A stretch of DNA of 64,000 bases from NCBI RefSeq assembly GCF_002483305.1, contig NZ_DLHQ01000056.1:1-64000 (forward strand), written 5' to 3'. Below, one piece after another: positions 6,960 through 15,763 of the stretch; the stretch's first letter is position 1, and each line of letters opens with the position of its first letter. The DNA comes from Brevundimonas sp. UBA7664 (GTDB lineage Bacteria > Pseudomonadota > Alphaproteobacteria > Caulobacterales > Caulobacteraceae). The notes below the pieces were generated by a model. The model was not told the origin of the DNA. It worked only from the letters and a program-made list of their open reading frames with translations, and did not search any database. Both the position numbers and the translations under genes were made by a program.

Positions 6960-8345
6960 TCAGCCCGGCAGGCGGATCAGGGCCCGGAGGCCGCCCATGT
7001 CGCTGCGTTCGAGCGTGATGTCGCCGCCGTGCCCGCGCGCCACGTCGCGGGCGATGGCCAGCCCGAGGCCGACCCCCTTGCTGTTCTGGTTGCGCGAGGC
7101 GTCGAGGCGGGAGAAGGGGTGGAAGGCCTCTTCATGCATGTCCTCGGGAATGCCGGGCCCGTCATCCTCGACCGCCACCTCCAGCCCGCCGGAGGGCAGG
7201 GGGCGGGCGCTGAGGCGGACATGCTCGCCATGGGCGGCGGCGTTGCCGGCCAGGTTGGTCAGGGCGCGCTTGAACGCCAGCGGGCGCAGCGAGGCGGTCA
7301 GGTCCGCGGGCGCGCTGACCTCGACCCCGGCCCCGGCGCGGCGGACGTCCTCGGCGGCCGTCTGCAGCAGGTCGGTGATCGACACCGTCTGGGCCGCCTC
7401 GCCGGCCTCGCCGCGGGCGAAGGCGAGGTATTCGTCGATCATGTGCTCCATCTCGTCGAGGTCGCCCTGCATGGCGCCAGCGCGCTTGAACGGCGGCGCC
7501 AGCGCCAGTTCGAGACGCAGGCGCGTCAGGGGGGTGCGCAGGTCGTGGCTGACCGAGGCCAGCAGGGCAGTGCGCTGGTCGATGTGACGCTGGATCCGCT
7601 CGCGCATGGCGAGGAAGGCGACGGCGGCGGCGCGGACCTCGCGGGCGCCGTGCGGCTTGAACCGCGCGTTGGTCTCGCCCCGCCCGAACGCCTCGGCGGC
7701 CTCGGCCAGCCGTTCGATGGCCCGGACCTGGTTGCGGATGAACAGGATGGCGACGCTCATCAGCAGGACGGTGGCGATGGTCAGCCACAGGACGAAGATG
7801 TGGGCCTGGGTGGCCACGGCGCGTTCCCGGGGCGCGATGATGCGCAGCACTCCCTGCGGCTGCTGCACGCGGATATCGACGTAGGCGGGGTAGCGTGTGG
7901 TGTCGAACCAGACAGGCTGGTCAATGCGGTTGGCCAGCGCCCTCTCGAGCGTGCGGTCGACGACGCCGATCGGGCCGCGCCGGGTGGACTCGGGCAGGGC
8001 AGCCCCCTCCTGCAGGGCGATGGACAAGGACATCGAGCGCTGGGCGCGCTGGGAGATGACGGCCAGATTCTCCGCCGTCGGATCGTCGCGCCAGCTTTCG
8101 GCGGCCCAGGCGATGTCGCCGGCGAGGCCGTCGGAAAGGCGGGCGGTGACCGTCTGCCAGTGCATGTCGAAGAAGGCCCAGGTGACGGCCACCTGCATGA
8201 CCAGAACGGGCAGGACAATGATCAGCAGCGACCGTCCCCAAAGCGAGGTCGGCAGGCGCCGCTTGAGGAACCGCGGCCACAACGAGGCTGGCAAGAGTCT
8301 CAACGTCCTTCCCCCGAGATGGGGGAAGGAAGGTAGAGGGCGCAC
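6960..8345 (-). CDS. EnvZ-type sensor histidine kinase
   Basis: Membrane sensor kinase of up to 461 residues. Transmembrane segments are at about 39-59 and 183-203 with a periplasmic domain between, followed by HAMP, the phosphoacceptor H267 in ASVSHDLRTPLTRLRLE, and an ATPase domain with VEDDGPGIPE and GVGLGLAIARDVARGHGG. The GTG at 8345 is 4 bp after the response regulator stop. The start is uncertain because a 9-bp hairpin (8307-8329) would encode part of residues 6-13; TTG codons at 8303 and 8294 are alternatives. Its stimulus is unknown; EnvZ relatives sense osmotic or envelope stress. It forms a pair with the upstream regulator. Confidence 0.9.
   Translation of the reverse strand: MRPLPSFPHLGGRTLRLLPASLWPRFLKRRLPTSLWGRSLLIIVLPVLVMQVAVTWAFFDMHWQTVTARLSDGLAGDIAWAAESWRDDPTAENLAVISQRAQRSMSLSIALQEGAALPESTRRGPIGVVDRTLERALANRIDQPVWFDTTRYPAYVDIRVQQPQGVLRIIAPRERAVATQAHIFVLWLTIATVLLMSVAILFIRNQVRAIERLAEAAEAFGRGETNARFKPHGAREVRAAAVAFLAMRERIQRHIDQRTALLASVSHDLRTPLTRLRLELALAPPFKRAGAMQGDLDEMEHMIDEYLAFARGEAGEAAQTVSITDLLQTAAEDVRRAGAGVEVSAPADLTASLRPLAFKRALTNLAGNAAAHGEHVRLSARPLPSGGLEVAVEDDGPGIPEDMHEEAFHPFSRLDASRNQNSKGVGLGLAIARDVARGHGGDITLERSDMGGLRALIRLPG
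8307..8329. repeat. Solo hairpin repeat at the 5' end of the histidine kinase gene
   Basis: ccttccccc (8307-8315) and gggggaagg (8321-8329) form a perfect 9-bp inverted repeat with a 5-nt loop. It resembles the outer hairpins of the compound elements at 2167-2319 and 53020-53167. It lies inside the first codons of the kinase if the GTG at 8345 is used. Confidence 0.6.
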
Positions 8346-8349
8346 TCCA

Positions 8350-9081
8350 TCAGTCCGGGGCCAGCATATAGCCGACGCCGCGCACGGTCTGGAGGTAGCG
8401 TGGGTTCTTGGGGTCCGCCTCCAGCTTGCGGCGCAGGCGGGTGACCTGCACGTCGACGGCGCGGCCGGTGATGTCGGCGGTGTCGGGCGACAGGCTCATG
8501 CGCTCGACGGCGGAATGGGCGTGGATGGCCAGGGTCTTCAGAAGCTGGGCCTCCGCCTCGGTCAGGCGTTGCAGCTTGCCGTCGCGCATCAGCTCCAGCC
8601 GCTCCATGTCGAACACGGCCGGCCCCAGCTTGATCTCGCGCGGGGTCAGGGGCTTGCCGCCGGTGCGGCGCAGGATGGCGTCGACGCGCAGGGCCAGTTC
8701 CCGCGGGTCGAACGGCTTGGACATATAGTCGTCGGCCCCCCGCGACAGGCCCTCGATGCGGTCGTCGGGATCGCCGCGGGCGGTCAGCAGCAGGACGGGG
8801 GTCTTCGAGGTCTCGGCCTTGGAGCGGACCCATGTGGTCAGGTCGAAACCGCTCTCGCCCGGCATCATGACGTCGAGCACGACCAGATCGAATTCGATCA
8901 GCTCCATCAGGCGCTTGGCGGCCGCGGCGTGGGCGGCGCCGGTGACGCGATAGCCCTCGCGGGCGAGGAATTCCTTCAGCAGTTCGCGGATGCGGTCATC
9001 GTCATCGACGACCAGCAGATGTCGACCGGCGCCCGCGCCGGCGACCGGGCCGGACCGGCCATGCGAGCGCACATCGCTCAT
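8350..9081 (-). CDS. OmpR/PhoB-family response regulator
   Basis: Two-domain DNA-binding response regulator of 243 residues. The receiver has acidic residues in LLVVDDDDR, phosphoacceptor D70 in DLVVLDVMMPG, T100 in LLLTARG and K122 in YMSKPFD. The C-terminal winged helix covers about residues 150-240, ending with VDVQVTRLRRKLE and YLQTVRGVGYML, typical of OmpR proteins. The first 18 residues are a Gly/Ala-rich extension. The cognate kinase gene follows 4 bp downstream and is co-transcribed. The gene is divergent from ilvE (88-bp gap). Petr/OmpR-like regulators occupy this place in many alphaproteobacteria, but targets are unknown. Confidence 0.92.
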   Translation of the reverse strand: MSDVRSHGRSGPVAGAGAGRHLLVVDDDDRIRELLKEFLAREGYRVTGAAHAAAAKRLMELIEFDLVVLDVMMPGESGFDLTTWVRSKAETSKTPVLLLTARGDPDDRIEGLSRGADDYMSKPFDPRELALRVDAILRRTGGKPLTPREIKLGPAVFDMERLELMRDGKLQRLTEAEAQLLKTLAIHAHSAVERMSLSPDTADITGRAVDVQVTRLRRKLEADPKNPRYLQTVRGVGYMLAPD

Positions 9082-9169
9082 GCCGAAGCGACCGACGTAG
9101 GGGTCCAGGCGTTGACCTGAGCGATTCCGGCGGCTCTAACCCGGTGATCAGCGCGGGAGACGTTATTCA

Positions 9170-10051
9170 ATGGCCTTCGTTCCTATCGACGATCGTGACG
9201 GTTGGATCTGGTTTGACGGCGAATTCGTGCCCTGGCGGGAAGCCCGCGTGCATGTTTTGACCCACGCACTCCACTACGCGTCTTCTGTTTTCGAAGGCGA
9301 GCGGATGTACAATGGCCAGATCTTCAAATTGACGGAGCACACGAACCGGCTGTTCCGTTCGGCCGAGGTGCTCGACTTCCAGATTCCGTTCACGGTGGCG
9401 CAGATCAACGACGCCTGCAAGGAGACCTGCGCCCGAAACGGCCTGACCGACGCCTATGTGCGCCCGATCGCCTTCCGCGGGTCGGAACAGGTCAGCGTCT
9501 CGGCCCAGGAAACCCGGACCCGCGTGGCCATCGCGGTGTGGGACTGGCCCAGCTATTTCGACGCCGATACCAAGGCGAAGGGCATTCGCCTGTGCTGGGC
9601 GCCCTACAAGCGGCCGTCGCCGGAAACCGCGCCGACCGAAGCCAAGGCGGCGGGCCTGTACATGATCGGCACCATCAACCGTCACTTCGCCGAGGCGCGC
9701 GGCTATGCCGACGCCATGCTGCTGGACTGGCGCGGCTATGTCGCCGAGGCGACGGGCGCCAACGTCTTCTTCGTACAGGACGGCCGGCTGATCACCCCGC
9801 CGGCCGACGGGGCGATCCTGAATGGCATCACCCGCCAGACCGTGCTGGAGATGCTGGCCGCGCGCGGGCTCGAGGTCGAGGTGCGCCACATTCTGCCGGA
9901 GGAACTGGCCGGGTTCAGCGAATGCTTCCTGTGCGGCACGGCGGCCGAGATCACCCCGGTGAGCGAGATCGGCGACGATCGCTTCACCCCGGGTGACCTC
10001 AGCCTCAGCCTGATGGACGAGTACAGCCGGCTGGTCCGCGGCCAGCTCTAG
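9170..10051 (+). CDS. ilvE: Branched-chain amino acid aminotransferase
   Basis: Class IV PLP-dependent aminotransferase that makes the last step in leucine, isoleucine and valine synthesis. The 293-residue protein has THALHYASSVFEGERMY near residue 31, the catalytic lysine K159 in TEAKAAGLYM, and the PLP-phosphate region GILNGITR-like AILNGITRQTVLEM. FLCGTAAEITPV is the conserved C-terminal motif. Length and motif spacing match IlvE better than D-amino acid aminotransferase or aminodeoxychorismate lyase. Its stop codon overlaps by 4 bp the stop of the convergent DUF4349 gene, so the two transcripts must have overlapping 3' ends. Confidence 0.94.
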   Translation: MAFVPIDDRDGWIWFDGEFVPWREARVHVLTHALHYASSVFEGERMYNGQIFKLTEHTNRLFRSAEVLDFQIPFTVAQINDACKETCARNGLTDAYVRPIAFRGSEQVSVSAQETRTRVAIAVWDWPSYFDADTKAKGIRLCWAPYKRPSPETAPTEAKAAGLYMIGTINRHFAEARGYADAMLLDWRGYVAEATGANVFFVQDGRLITPPADGAILNGITRQTVLEMLAARGLEVEVRHILPEELAGFSECFLCGTAAEITPVSEIGDDRFTPGDLSLSLMDEYSRLVRGQL

Positions 10052-10938
10052 GCCGACGCGGGCTTCCGGCGGCGGATGCCCCACCAGACGGCGCCGCCGA
10101 TGACGACGATCGGCAGCAGGATCGAGCCGGCGGTGATCAGGATGGCCAGCATGCCCATCGACAGGCCGAAGGCGTCGCCCAGCGCACGGGCGACCGGGCG
10201 CGTCGGGCTGTCGGCGGCCATGACGCCGCCCTGGCGGTACTCGAGCGTCAGCCGGGCCGACTGGACCCGGTCGTTGAGTGCGCGCAGTTCGATCTGCTGG
10301 GCGTCGTACTGGCGACGCAGCTCGGCCAGGTCGCGCTCGATCTCCAGCCGCTGGGCCATGGTTCCCCCGCGCCGCGCCTGAAGGTCCTCGATGCGTTGGG
10401 TCAGGGAGGCTGTGGTGCGTGCGCCGGTCGTGGCCACATCGATGCCGCGCGTGACGTCCTCGCCGTCGGTGACGGCTTCGTCGAGGCGGCCGCCGGCGTT
10501 CTGGGCGTCGAGGGCGAGGCCACTGCGGAAGCGGTTGATCCATTCCGGCTGGCCGCGCAGTTCCAGCTGTCCGGCGGGTTCGCGCGCGGTCCAGTCGGCC
10601 TGGGCCGAGATCACCTGGCAGTAGCCTGGTCCGGCCGAGGCGCAGGCCAGTTCGTGTCGGCTCATCATCTCGGCGCCCCGGTCGCGCGGCAGGGACAGGG
10701 CGTATCGGTAGGCGTAGGCGATCTGCGCCACCGGGGCGAGCGGAGCCGGCCGCGGCGTCGTGACCGGGGCAGGCCCGGCTGGGTTGCGCAGGGTCGTGGC
10801 CGCGGCGTCGGCGGGCGCCCCGGCGGCGGCGTCGGCTGACGCGGCTTCATACGACTGAGCCTGTTTGTCATCACTCGGCGGCGAACATCCCGCCAGCACG
10901 ATCAGTCCGGCCGAGGCCAGCATCAGAGCCTTGCGCAT
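10048..10938 (-). CDS. DUF4349 lipoprotein
   Basis: Predicted lipoprotein of 296 residues. It has a lipobox LAGC near residue 19, then an Ala/Pro-rich low-complexity linker to about residue 75, a mixed domain, a coiled coil (QRLEIERDLAELRRQYDAQ) and a C-terminal transmembrane helix (MLAILITAGSILLPIVVI) followed by RRRK. That arrangement is the DUF4349 family pattern; function is unknown, though homologs are membrane-tethered at both ends. GGGAGA is six bases from the ATG at 10938 but directly abuts the ATG at 10944, so 10938 is preferred. The gene is convergent with ilvE with a 4-bp stop overlap and divergent from the nucleoside transporter. Confidence 0.8.
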   Translation of the reverse strand: MRKALMLASAGLIVLAGCSPPSDDKQAQSYEAASADAAAGAPADAAATTLRNPAGPAPVTTPRPAPLAPVAQIAYAYRYALSLPRDRGAEMMSRHELACASAGPGYCQVISAQADWTAREPAGQLELRGQPEWINRFRSGLALDAQNAGGRLDEAVTDGEDVTRGIDVATTGARTTASLTQRIEDLQARRGGTMAQRLEIERDLAELRRQYDAQQIELRALNDRVQSARLTLEYRQGGVMAADSPTRPVARALGDAFGLSMGMLAILITAGSILLPIVVIGGAVWWGIRRRKPASA

Positions 10939-11097
10939 CGTCATTCTCCCTGTCCCGTGGTGATCACGGTTTCGTGATGACGCGCGTGGAAGGCGACGGA
11001 TTCAGGGCTGGAAACGAGCGAAACGGCGGCTTGCCATTCCCGGCGCCGTGGCGTTCAACAGGGCGGGGCCGGCGGGGAGCCGGCGGGGAAGTCGTCC

Positions 11098-12372
11098 ATG
11101 TTCAGCCTGCTGAATCTCCAGAGCCTTCTCGGGCTGGTCGTGATCGTCGCCGCCTGCTGGGGCCTGTCCGAGAACCGGCGCGCCTTTCCGTGGCGGCTGA
11201 CGCTGGGGGCCATCGCGGTGCAGGCGGCGCTGGTGCTGGCCCTGTTCGCCATCCCGGGCTCTCAGAACGTGCTGGCGGCGGTCACCGGCGCGGTCGACGG
11301 CCTGAACGCCGCGACGCAGCGCGGGACCCAGTTCGTGTTCGGCTATCTGGCGGGGGGCGACCAGCCCTATGCGGTGACCAACGACGGCGCGCTGTTCACC
11401 TTCGCCTTCCAGGTCCTGCCGCTGATCCTGGTGATCTCGGCCCTGTCGGCGCTGCTGTGGCACTGGAAGGTGCTGAAGTGGATCACCCACGGCTTCGGCA
11501 TCCTGTTCCAGCGCACCATGGGTCTGGGCGGCGCCTCGGCGCTTGCGGTGGCGGCCAACATCTTCCTGGGCATGATCGAGAGCCCGATCGTGATCCGGGC
11601 GTATCTGGACAAGCTGACCCGGTCCGAACTGTTCCTGATGATGGTGGTCGGGCTGGCGACCGTGGCCGGATCGACCATGGTGGCCTACGCCGCCATCCTG
11701 GGCCCGGTGCTGCCGAACGCGGCGGGTCACGTGCTGGTCGCCTCGATCGTCTCGGCGCCGGCGGGCATTCTGCTGGCGCGGATCATGATCCCGGAAAAGC
11801 CGGGCGAGGGTGGAGCCCATGCCGAGTACGATTCCGCGCTGAAGTACGACAGCGCCATCGACGCCATCGTCAAGGGCACGGCCGACGGGCTGATGGTGGT
11901 GCTGAACATCTCGGCGGTGCTGATCGTGTTCGTGGCCCTGGTGGCGCTGGTCAACGTCATGCTGGGCGGCTTCTGGCTGTTCGGGGATCACGTCACGGTC
12001 GAGCGGGTGCTGGGCTGGCTGTTCATGCCGGTCGCCTGGCTGACCGGGGTGGAGTGGTCGGAGGCCGGCAAGGCCGGCTGGCTGCTGGGGGTCAAGCTGA
12101 CCCTGACCGAGTTCGTCGCCTTCATCGAACTGGGCAAGGTCCCGGCCGGCGAGATGAGCGAGCGGACGCGGATGCTGATGACCTACGCCCTGTGCGGCTT
12201 CGCCAACATCGGGTCGGTCGGAATCACGGTGACGGGACTGTCGGTGCTGATGCCCGAGCGGCGCGAGGAGGTGCTGGGCCTGGTGTGGAAGGGTCTGTTC
12301 GCCGGCTTCCTCGCCACCCTGATGACCGCCTGTGTGGTCGGGGCCTTGCCGGGGCGCGTCTTCGGCCTGTAG
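11098..12372 (+). CDS. nupC: NupC-type concentrative nucleoside transporter
   Basis: Inner-membrane cation-coupled nucleoside importer of the CNT family. The 424-residue protein has about ten hydrophobic segments. Family motifs are visible: FAFQVLPLILVISALSALLWHWKVLKW, here given in pieces as FAFQVLPLILV and ALLWHWKVLKW, then MGLGGASALAVAANIFLGM with the nucleoside/cation-binding re-entrant hairpin, and YALCGFANIGSVGI near the C terminus. A GGGGAAG precedes the ATG. The upstream 160-bp gap has an imperfect inverted repeat (about 10959-10981). A GST gene follows 29 bp later. Confidence 0.92.
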   Translation: MFSLLNLQSLLGLVVIVAACWGLSENRRAFPWRLTLGAIAVQAALVLALFAIPGSQNVLAAVTGAVDGLNAATQRGTQFVFGYLAGGDQPYAVTNDGALFTFAFQVLPLILVISALSALLWHWKVLKWITHGFGILFQRTMGLGGASALAVAANIFLGMIESPIVIRAYLDKLTRSELFLMMVVGLATVAGSTMVAYAAILGPVLPNAAGHVLVASIVSAPAGILLARIMIPEKPGEGGAHAEYDSALKYDSAIDAIVKGTADGLMVVLNISAVLIVFVALVALVNVMLGGFWLFGDHVTVERVLGWLFMPVAWLTGVEWSEAGKAGWLLGVKLTLTEFVAFIELGKVPAGEMSERTRMLMTYALCGFANIGSVGITVTGLSVLMPERREEVLGLVWKGLFAGFLATLMTACVVGALPGRVFGL

Positions 12373-12401
12373 CGTTGCGATAAGCAACGGAGACCGGCCC
12401 G

Positions 12402-13022
12402 ATGAAGCTCTACACCTCTCACCGCGCGCCCAATCCGCGCCGGGTCCGCTGGGTGATGGCCGAGAAGGGCATTACGGACGTCGAGCTGGTCGAGATCGAC
12501 ATCCTGACCGGCGAGCACAAGACGCCCGACTACCGGGCGCGGGTGGGCGTGCCGCATGTGCCGGCGCTGGAGCTGGACGACGGGACGACGATCTCGGAAT
12601 CGGTCGCCATCTGCCGCTATCTGGAGGCCCTGCATCCCGAGCCCAACCTGTTCGGCCGGGACCCGCGCGAACAGGCGGTGATCGAGATGTGGACGCGCCG
12701 GTGCGAGTTCTACCTGGCCAATCCGATCATGCTGAGCGTGCGGCACTCCCACCCGGCGCTGGCCGCGCTGGAGGCGACGCAGATGCCCCAGCTGGCGGAC
12801 TACAACCGGGTCGCGGCCGAGAAATTCATGAAGACCCTGGACCGCCGGCTGGCCGAGCATGAGTTCATCGCCACGGACCGGTTCACCATCGCCGACATCG
12901 TCGCCGTGGTCGGCCTGGACTTCGCGCGGCTGATCAAATACCGCCCGCCCGAGGAGTTGATCCATCTGGCGCGATGGCTTGAGGCCAGCCGGGCGCGGCC
13001 GGCGGCGAAGGCGGGCGCCTAG
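12402..13022 (+). CDS. Glutathione S-transferase family protein
   Basis: Cytoplasmic 206-residue protein with GST two-domain architecture. The N-terminal thioredoxin fold includes MKLYTSHRAPNPRRVRWVM, the cis-proline motif VPHVPALEL, and ISESVAICRYLE that binds the gamma-glutamyl moiety. The C-terminal all-helical domain has FTIADIVAVVGLDFA, the usual GST N-capping motif. The substrate is unknown. It follows nupC closely (29 bp, containing a 6-bp hairpin cgttgc/gcaacg at 12373-12389 without a T-run), so co-transcription is possible. Confidence 0.88.
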   Translation: MKLYTSHRAPNPRRVRWVMAEKGITDVELVEIDILTGEHKTPDYRARVGVPHVPALELDDGTTISESVAICRYLEALHPEPNLFGRDPREQAVIEMWTRRCEFYLANPIMLSVRHSHPALAALEATQMPQLADYNRVAAEKFMKTLDRRLAEHEFIATDRFTIADIVAVVGLDFARLIKYRPPEELIHLARWLEASRARPAAKAGA

Positions 13023-13111
13023 GCAGGGGCCGCCTCCATCCACAGCCGGCGCCGATCACCGGTTGCACTGCCCGCCCGCCGGTGCTCCTCTCGGACGAGG
13101 CGGAGGGGCTC

Positions 13112-13882
13112 ATGTCAAACGGTTTTGAAGGCAGGCGGCGGTTCGATCTGGGCCGCGTTGTCGAACGCACATTCGGAGCCATCGGGGCCAACGGCCTGCC
13201 GCTGTTGCTGACGGCCTTGATCTTCGTGGGCCTGCCCCAGGCCGCGCTGGCCTGGGGTCAGGCGCAGTATCTGATGGCCGGGTCCGACATGATGACCGCC
13301 GGAGTCGTCGTGACGGCGATCAGCTTTGTGGTCGGCATCGTCTGCAACGTCATTCTGCAGGGCGCGGTGACTCACACGGTGGTCGCCGACCTCCAGGGCC
13401 GCAAATCGACCCTTGGCGAGAGTCTGGGCGTGGCGTTGGGCTCCTTCTGGGTCCTGCTGGGCGTCGGCATCGTGTCCGGGCTGGCGATGATGCTGGGGCT
13501 GGTCCTGCTGGTGATCCCCGGGATCCTGATCTTCCTGATCTGGCTGGTGGCGGGACCCGTGGTGGTGGCCGAGGGCGCCGGCGTCGGCCGCGCCTTGCAG
13601 CGCAGCCGCGACCTGACCCGCAATCATCGCTGGTGGTTGCTGCTGCTGGCCTTCGTCTATCTGGTGATCAGCTGGATCCTCGGCATGGTCATCGGCATGG
13701 TGAGTGTGGCCGCGGGCGGCTTCCAGCCCGGATCAGCCCTGAACATCGTGAACCTGTTCGTCGCGCCCCTGATCCAGGCGATCTCGGCGCTGCTGTGGGC
13801 CTCGATCATCGCCGCCACCTATGTCGAGCTGCGCAGCGTCAAGGAGGGCGGCGGCCAGACCATCGCGGCGATCTTCGACTGA
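13112..13882 (+). CDS. Multi-pass membrane protein of unknown function
   Basis: A 256-residue protein with about six hydrophobic segments, for example LPLLLTALIFVGLPQAALA, MLGLVLLVIPGILIFLIWLV and WLLLLAFVYLVISWILGMVI. The pattern GVGRALQRSRDLTRNHRWW between membrane helices resembles proteins annotated as glycerophosphoryl-diester-phosphodiesterase membrane domain or YciC-like, but I do not assign a function. ATG 13112 is preferred over GTG 13082 because a strong GGAGGGG lies five bases before it. It ends 4 bp before the convergent RDD gene stop. Confidence 0.75.
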   Translation: MSNGFEGRRRFDLGRVVERTFGAIGANGLPLLLTALIFVGLPQAALAWGQAQYLMAGSDMMTAGVVVTAISFVVGIVCNVILQGAVTHTVVADLQGRKSTLGESLGVALGSFWVLLGVGIVSGLAMMLGLVLLVIPGILIFLIWLVAGPVVVAEGAGVGRALQRSRDLTRNHRWWLLLLAFVYLVISWILGMVIGMVSVAAGGFQPGSALNIVNLFVAPLIQAISALLWASIIAATYVELRSVKEGGGQTIAAIFD

Positions 13883-13886
13883 TCGG

Positions 13887-14768
13887 CTACGACAGGTCGA
13901 ACTTGTCCTTGCGCCGGCGTCCCATGAGCAGCCGCGATTCCAGCCGGCCGCGGATGGCGTGATAGTAGGCGCGCAGGAACTCCAGATCCGAGGCGTCGCC
14001 GCGGGCGTAGCCGATCTTGGCGGCGATCCGGTCCGCCACGGCGCGGACGGTCGGCTTGTCCACGGTCCGCAGCACCTGCTCCAGCACCTGCAGCTCCTTG
14101 ACGCCATAGGCGTCCAGCTGGGCCGGTGTGAAGGCGAAATTCGGCTGGTGCGCGGCCCCGTCGTCGGCCATGTCGCGCAGCAGCTTCTGTTTCGGCGTCC
14201 GCAACACCCAGGTGCCCGCGACCAGATCGCCCGCCCTCAGCTTGTCGGCGTTGAACAGCGGCAGCAGGACAAAGACCGCGCACCAGATCAGGCCGAGGAT
14301 ATAGATCCAGCCGTCGATGTCGCCACCGCCGCCCGACAAAGGCCTGGCCAGCATGACTGACAGCGGCAGGAACAGCTCCAGCTCGCGCAGGACATTGCGG
14401 GTGAAGATGGCCTCGAACCGCAGCCTCCCGCCGTCGCGGGTCGCGACCCGCAGGCCCATCGCCCTCTTGCCCGGCGTCGCGGCCCGCGCCGACATCTCGA
14501 ACCCCAGGAAATAGCCGTTGCGGAGCAGGAACACGCCCAGCAGCCAGATGACCGCGATCATCTCGCCCGCCCGCGCCGTCGATCCGAAGACGAAGCCGGC
14601 GGCGATGGTGAAGACGAGGGTCACGCCGAGGATGATCATCATGTCGATGATCAGGGCGCCGAGGCGCTGGCCGACGCTGGCGATCTCCAGCCGCAGGTCG
14701 ATGCCCTCGGGCGTGACCAGGCTGCGCTGACGCTTGCGCGCCTCTGCGGTGATGTCGACGGCGGTCAT
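13887..14768 (-). CDS. RDD family membrane protein
   Basis: Inner-membrane protein of 293 residues and the last gene of a six-gene operon. The RDD domain begins with QRLGALIIDMMIILGVTLVF, contains the invariant Arg and Asp positions, and continues with ATPGKRAMGLRVATRDGGRL. After about residue 180 a soluble C-terminal part (AFTPAQLDAYGVKELQVLEQ, ending KDKFDLS) follows, as in the long RDD proteins of alphaproteobacteria. Its ATG overlaps the stop of the SpoIIM-like gene (ATGA). RDD proteins have been linked to ion transport in a few bacteria; the role here is unknown. Confidence 0.85.
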   Translation of the reverse strand: MTAVDITAEARKRQRSLVTPEGIDLRLEIASVGQRLGALIIDMMIILGVTLVFTIAAGFVFGSTARAGEMIAVIWLLGVFLLRNGYFLGFEMSARAATPGKRAMGLRVATRDGGRLRFEAIFTRNVLRELELFLPLSVMLARPLSGGGGDIDGWIYILGLIWCAVFVLLPLFNADKLRAGDLVAGTWVLRTPKQKLLRDMADDGAAHQPNFAFTPAQLDAYGVKELQVLEQVLRTVDKPTVRAVADRIAAKIGYARGDASDLEFLRAYYHAIRGRLESRLLMGRRRKDKFDLS

Positions 14769-15763
14769 CGGGCGCGCCTCGCCGGCCGCGGGGCGTAGAA
14801 ATACAGGCCCCAGACCAGGGCGGTGGCGGCGGCGATGCCGTAGCGGACCAGATCGTTGCCGATCAGCTGGCGGCCGAAACCCTCCAGCAGCCCGGCCAGC
14901 ATCAGCATGATGACCACCCCCATCATCGCCGCCCCCGCGCCGCGGCCGGCGCCGGACAGGGCCTCCAGCCGGCTGTGATCGCCCGGGAAGGCGACGGCCC
15001 AGCCGATGCGCAGGCCGGCGGCCCCCGCCAGAATGATGGCGAACAATTCGGTGACGCCGTGGATGAGCAGCCAGCCGCCGAACTCGAAGCCGACGCCCTT
15101 CGAGAAGAAGACATGCAGCATGGCGCCCAGCATGGCGCCGTTCATCAGCAGCAGGATGATGGTCGGCACGCCCAGCGCGAAGCCGAGCGCGAAGGCGGTC
15201 AGGGCCACGCTGGCGTTGTGGGTGAACAGATAGGTGGAGAAGAACGACAGGCCCTCGGAACCCTCCTCGTGGTACAGGGTCGCCCTCAGGGCCGCGGCCG
15301 AGGCCGTGGGGTCGCGATCGGCGGCCAGCGCGGGATCGACGAAGGCGTAGAACCAGTCGGCGTCCGCCGCGATCAGCCCCCACGCCACGCCCGCGCCGAG
15401 GGCGGTGATCAGCAGGGCGAGCAGGGTCTCGCGCCACAGGCCGCGCACGCCCGCGGGCCAGTCGCGGGCGAAGAAGGCGCCCAGCTGCTCCAGCGGCGTC
15501 GACCGCGCGCCATAGACGAAGAAATAGGCGCGGGCGGACAGGCTCTCGAGATAGCCGATCAGGGCCTGGTCCAGAGAGGTGGCGCGCGCCACCGACAGCG
15601 CCGAGAGGGTCGAGCGGTAGAGCACCGGCATGGCGAGGATGTCGGTGTCCGACAGGGCCGCGGCCGACCGCTTCTCGGCCTTGGTGACCAGCGCCTCGAG
15701 ACGGCGCCAGTCGGCCTCGCGCTCGCGGCGGAAACGCTGGCTCTTGAGTTGCAGCTCGCTCAC
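14765..15763 (-). CDS. Stage II sporulation protein M-like membrane protein
   Basis: Inner-membrane protein of 332 residues in the SpoIIM family (DUF95), which is widespread outside spore-formers. It starts with a soluble helical region (RFRREREADWRRLEALVTKA), then several membrane helices including SVALTAFALGFALGVPTIILL, and the family motif FEFGGWLLIHGVTELFAIILAGAAGLRIG. The GTG start overlaps the TGA of the DUF58 gene, and its own stop overlaps the RDD start, implying translational coupling. The SpoIIM/DUF58/MoxR/RDD set is a recurrent cluster; it is thought to act with a MoxR-type AAA+ chaperone on a membrane-associated complex, but no substrate is known. Confidence 0.85.
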   Translation of the reverse strand: MSELQLKSQRFRREREADWRRLEALVTKAEKRSAAALSDTDILAMPVLYRSTLSALSVARATSLDQALIGYLESLSARAYFFVYGARSTPLEQLGAFFARDWPAGVRGLWRETLLALLITALGAGVAWGLIAADADWFYAFVDPALAADRDPTASAAALRATLYHEEGSEGLSFFSTYLFTHNASVALTAFALGFALGVPTIILLLMNGAMLGAMLHVFFSKGVGFEFGGWLLIHGVTELFAIILAGAAGLRIGWAVAFPGDHSRLEALSGAGRGAGAAMMGVVIMLMLAGLLEGFGRQLIGNDLVRYGIAAATALVWGLYFYAPRPARRAR

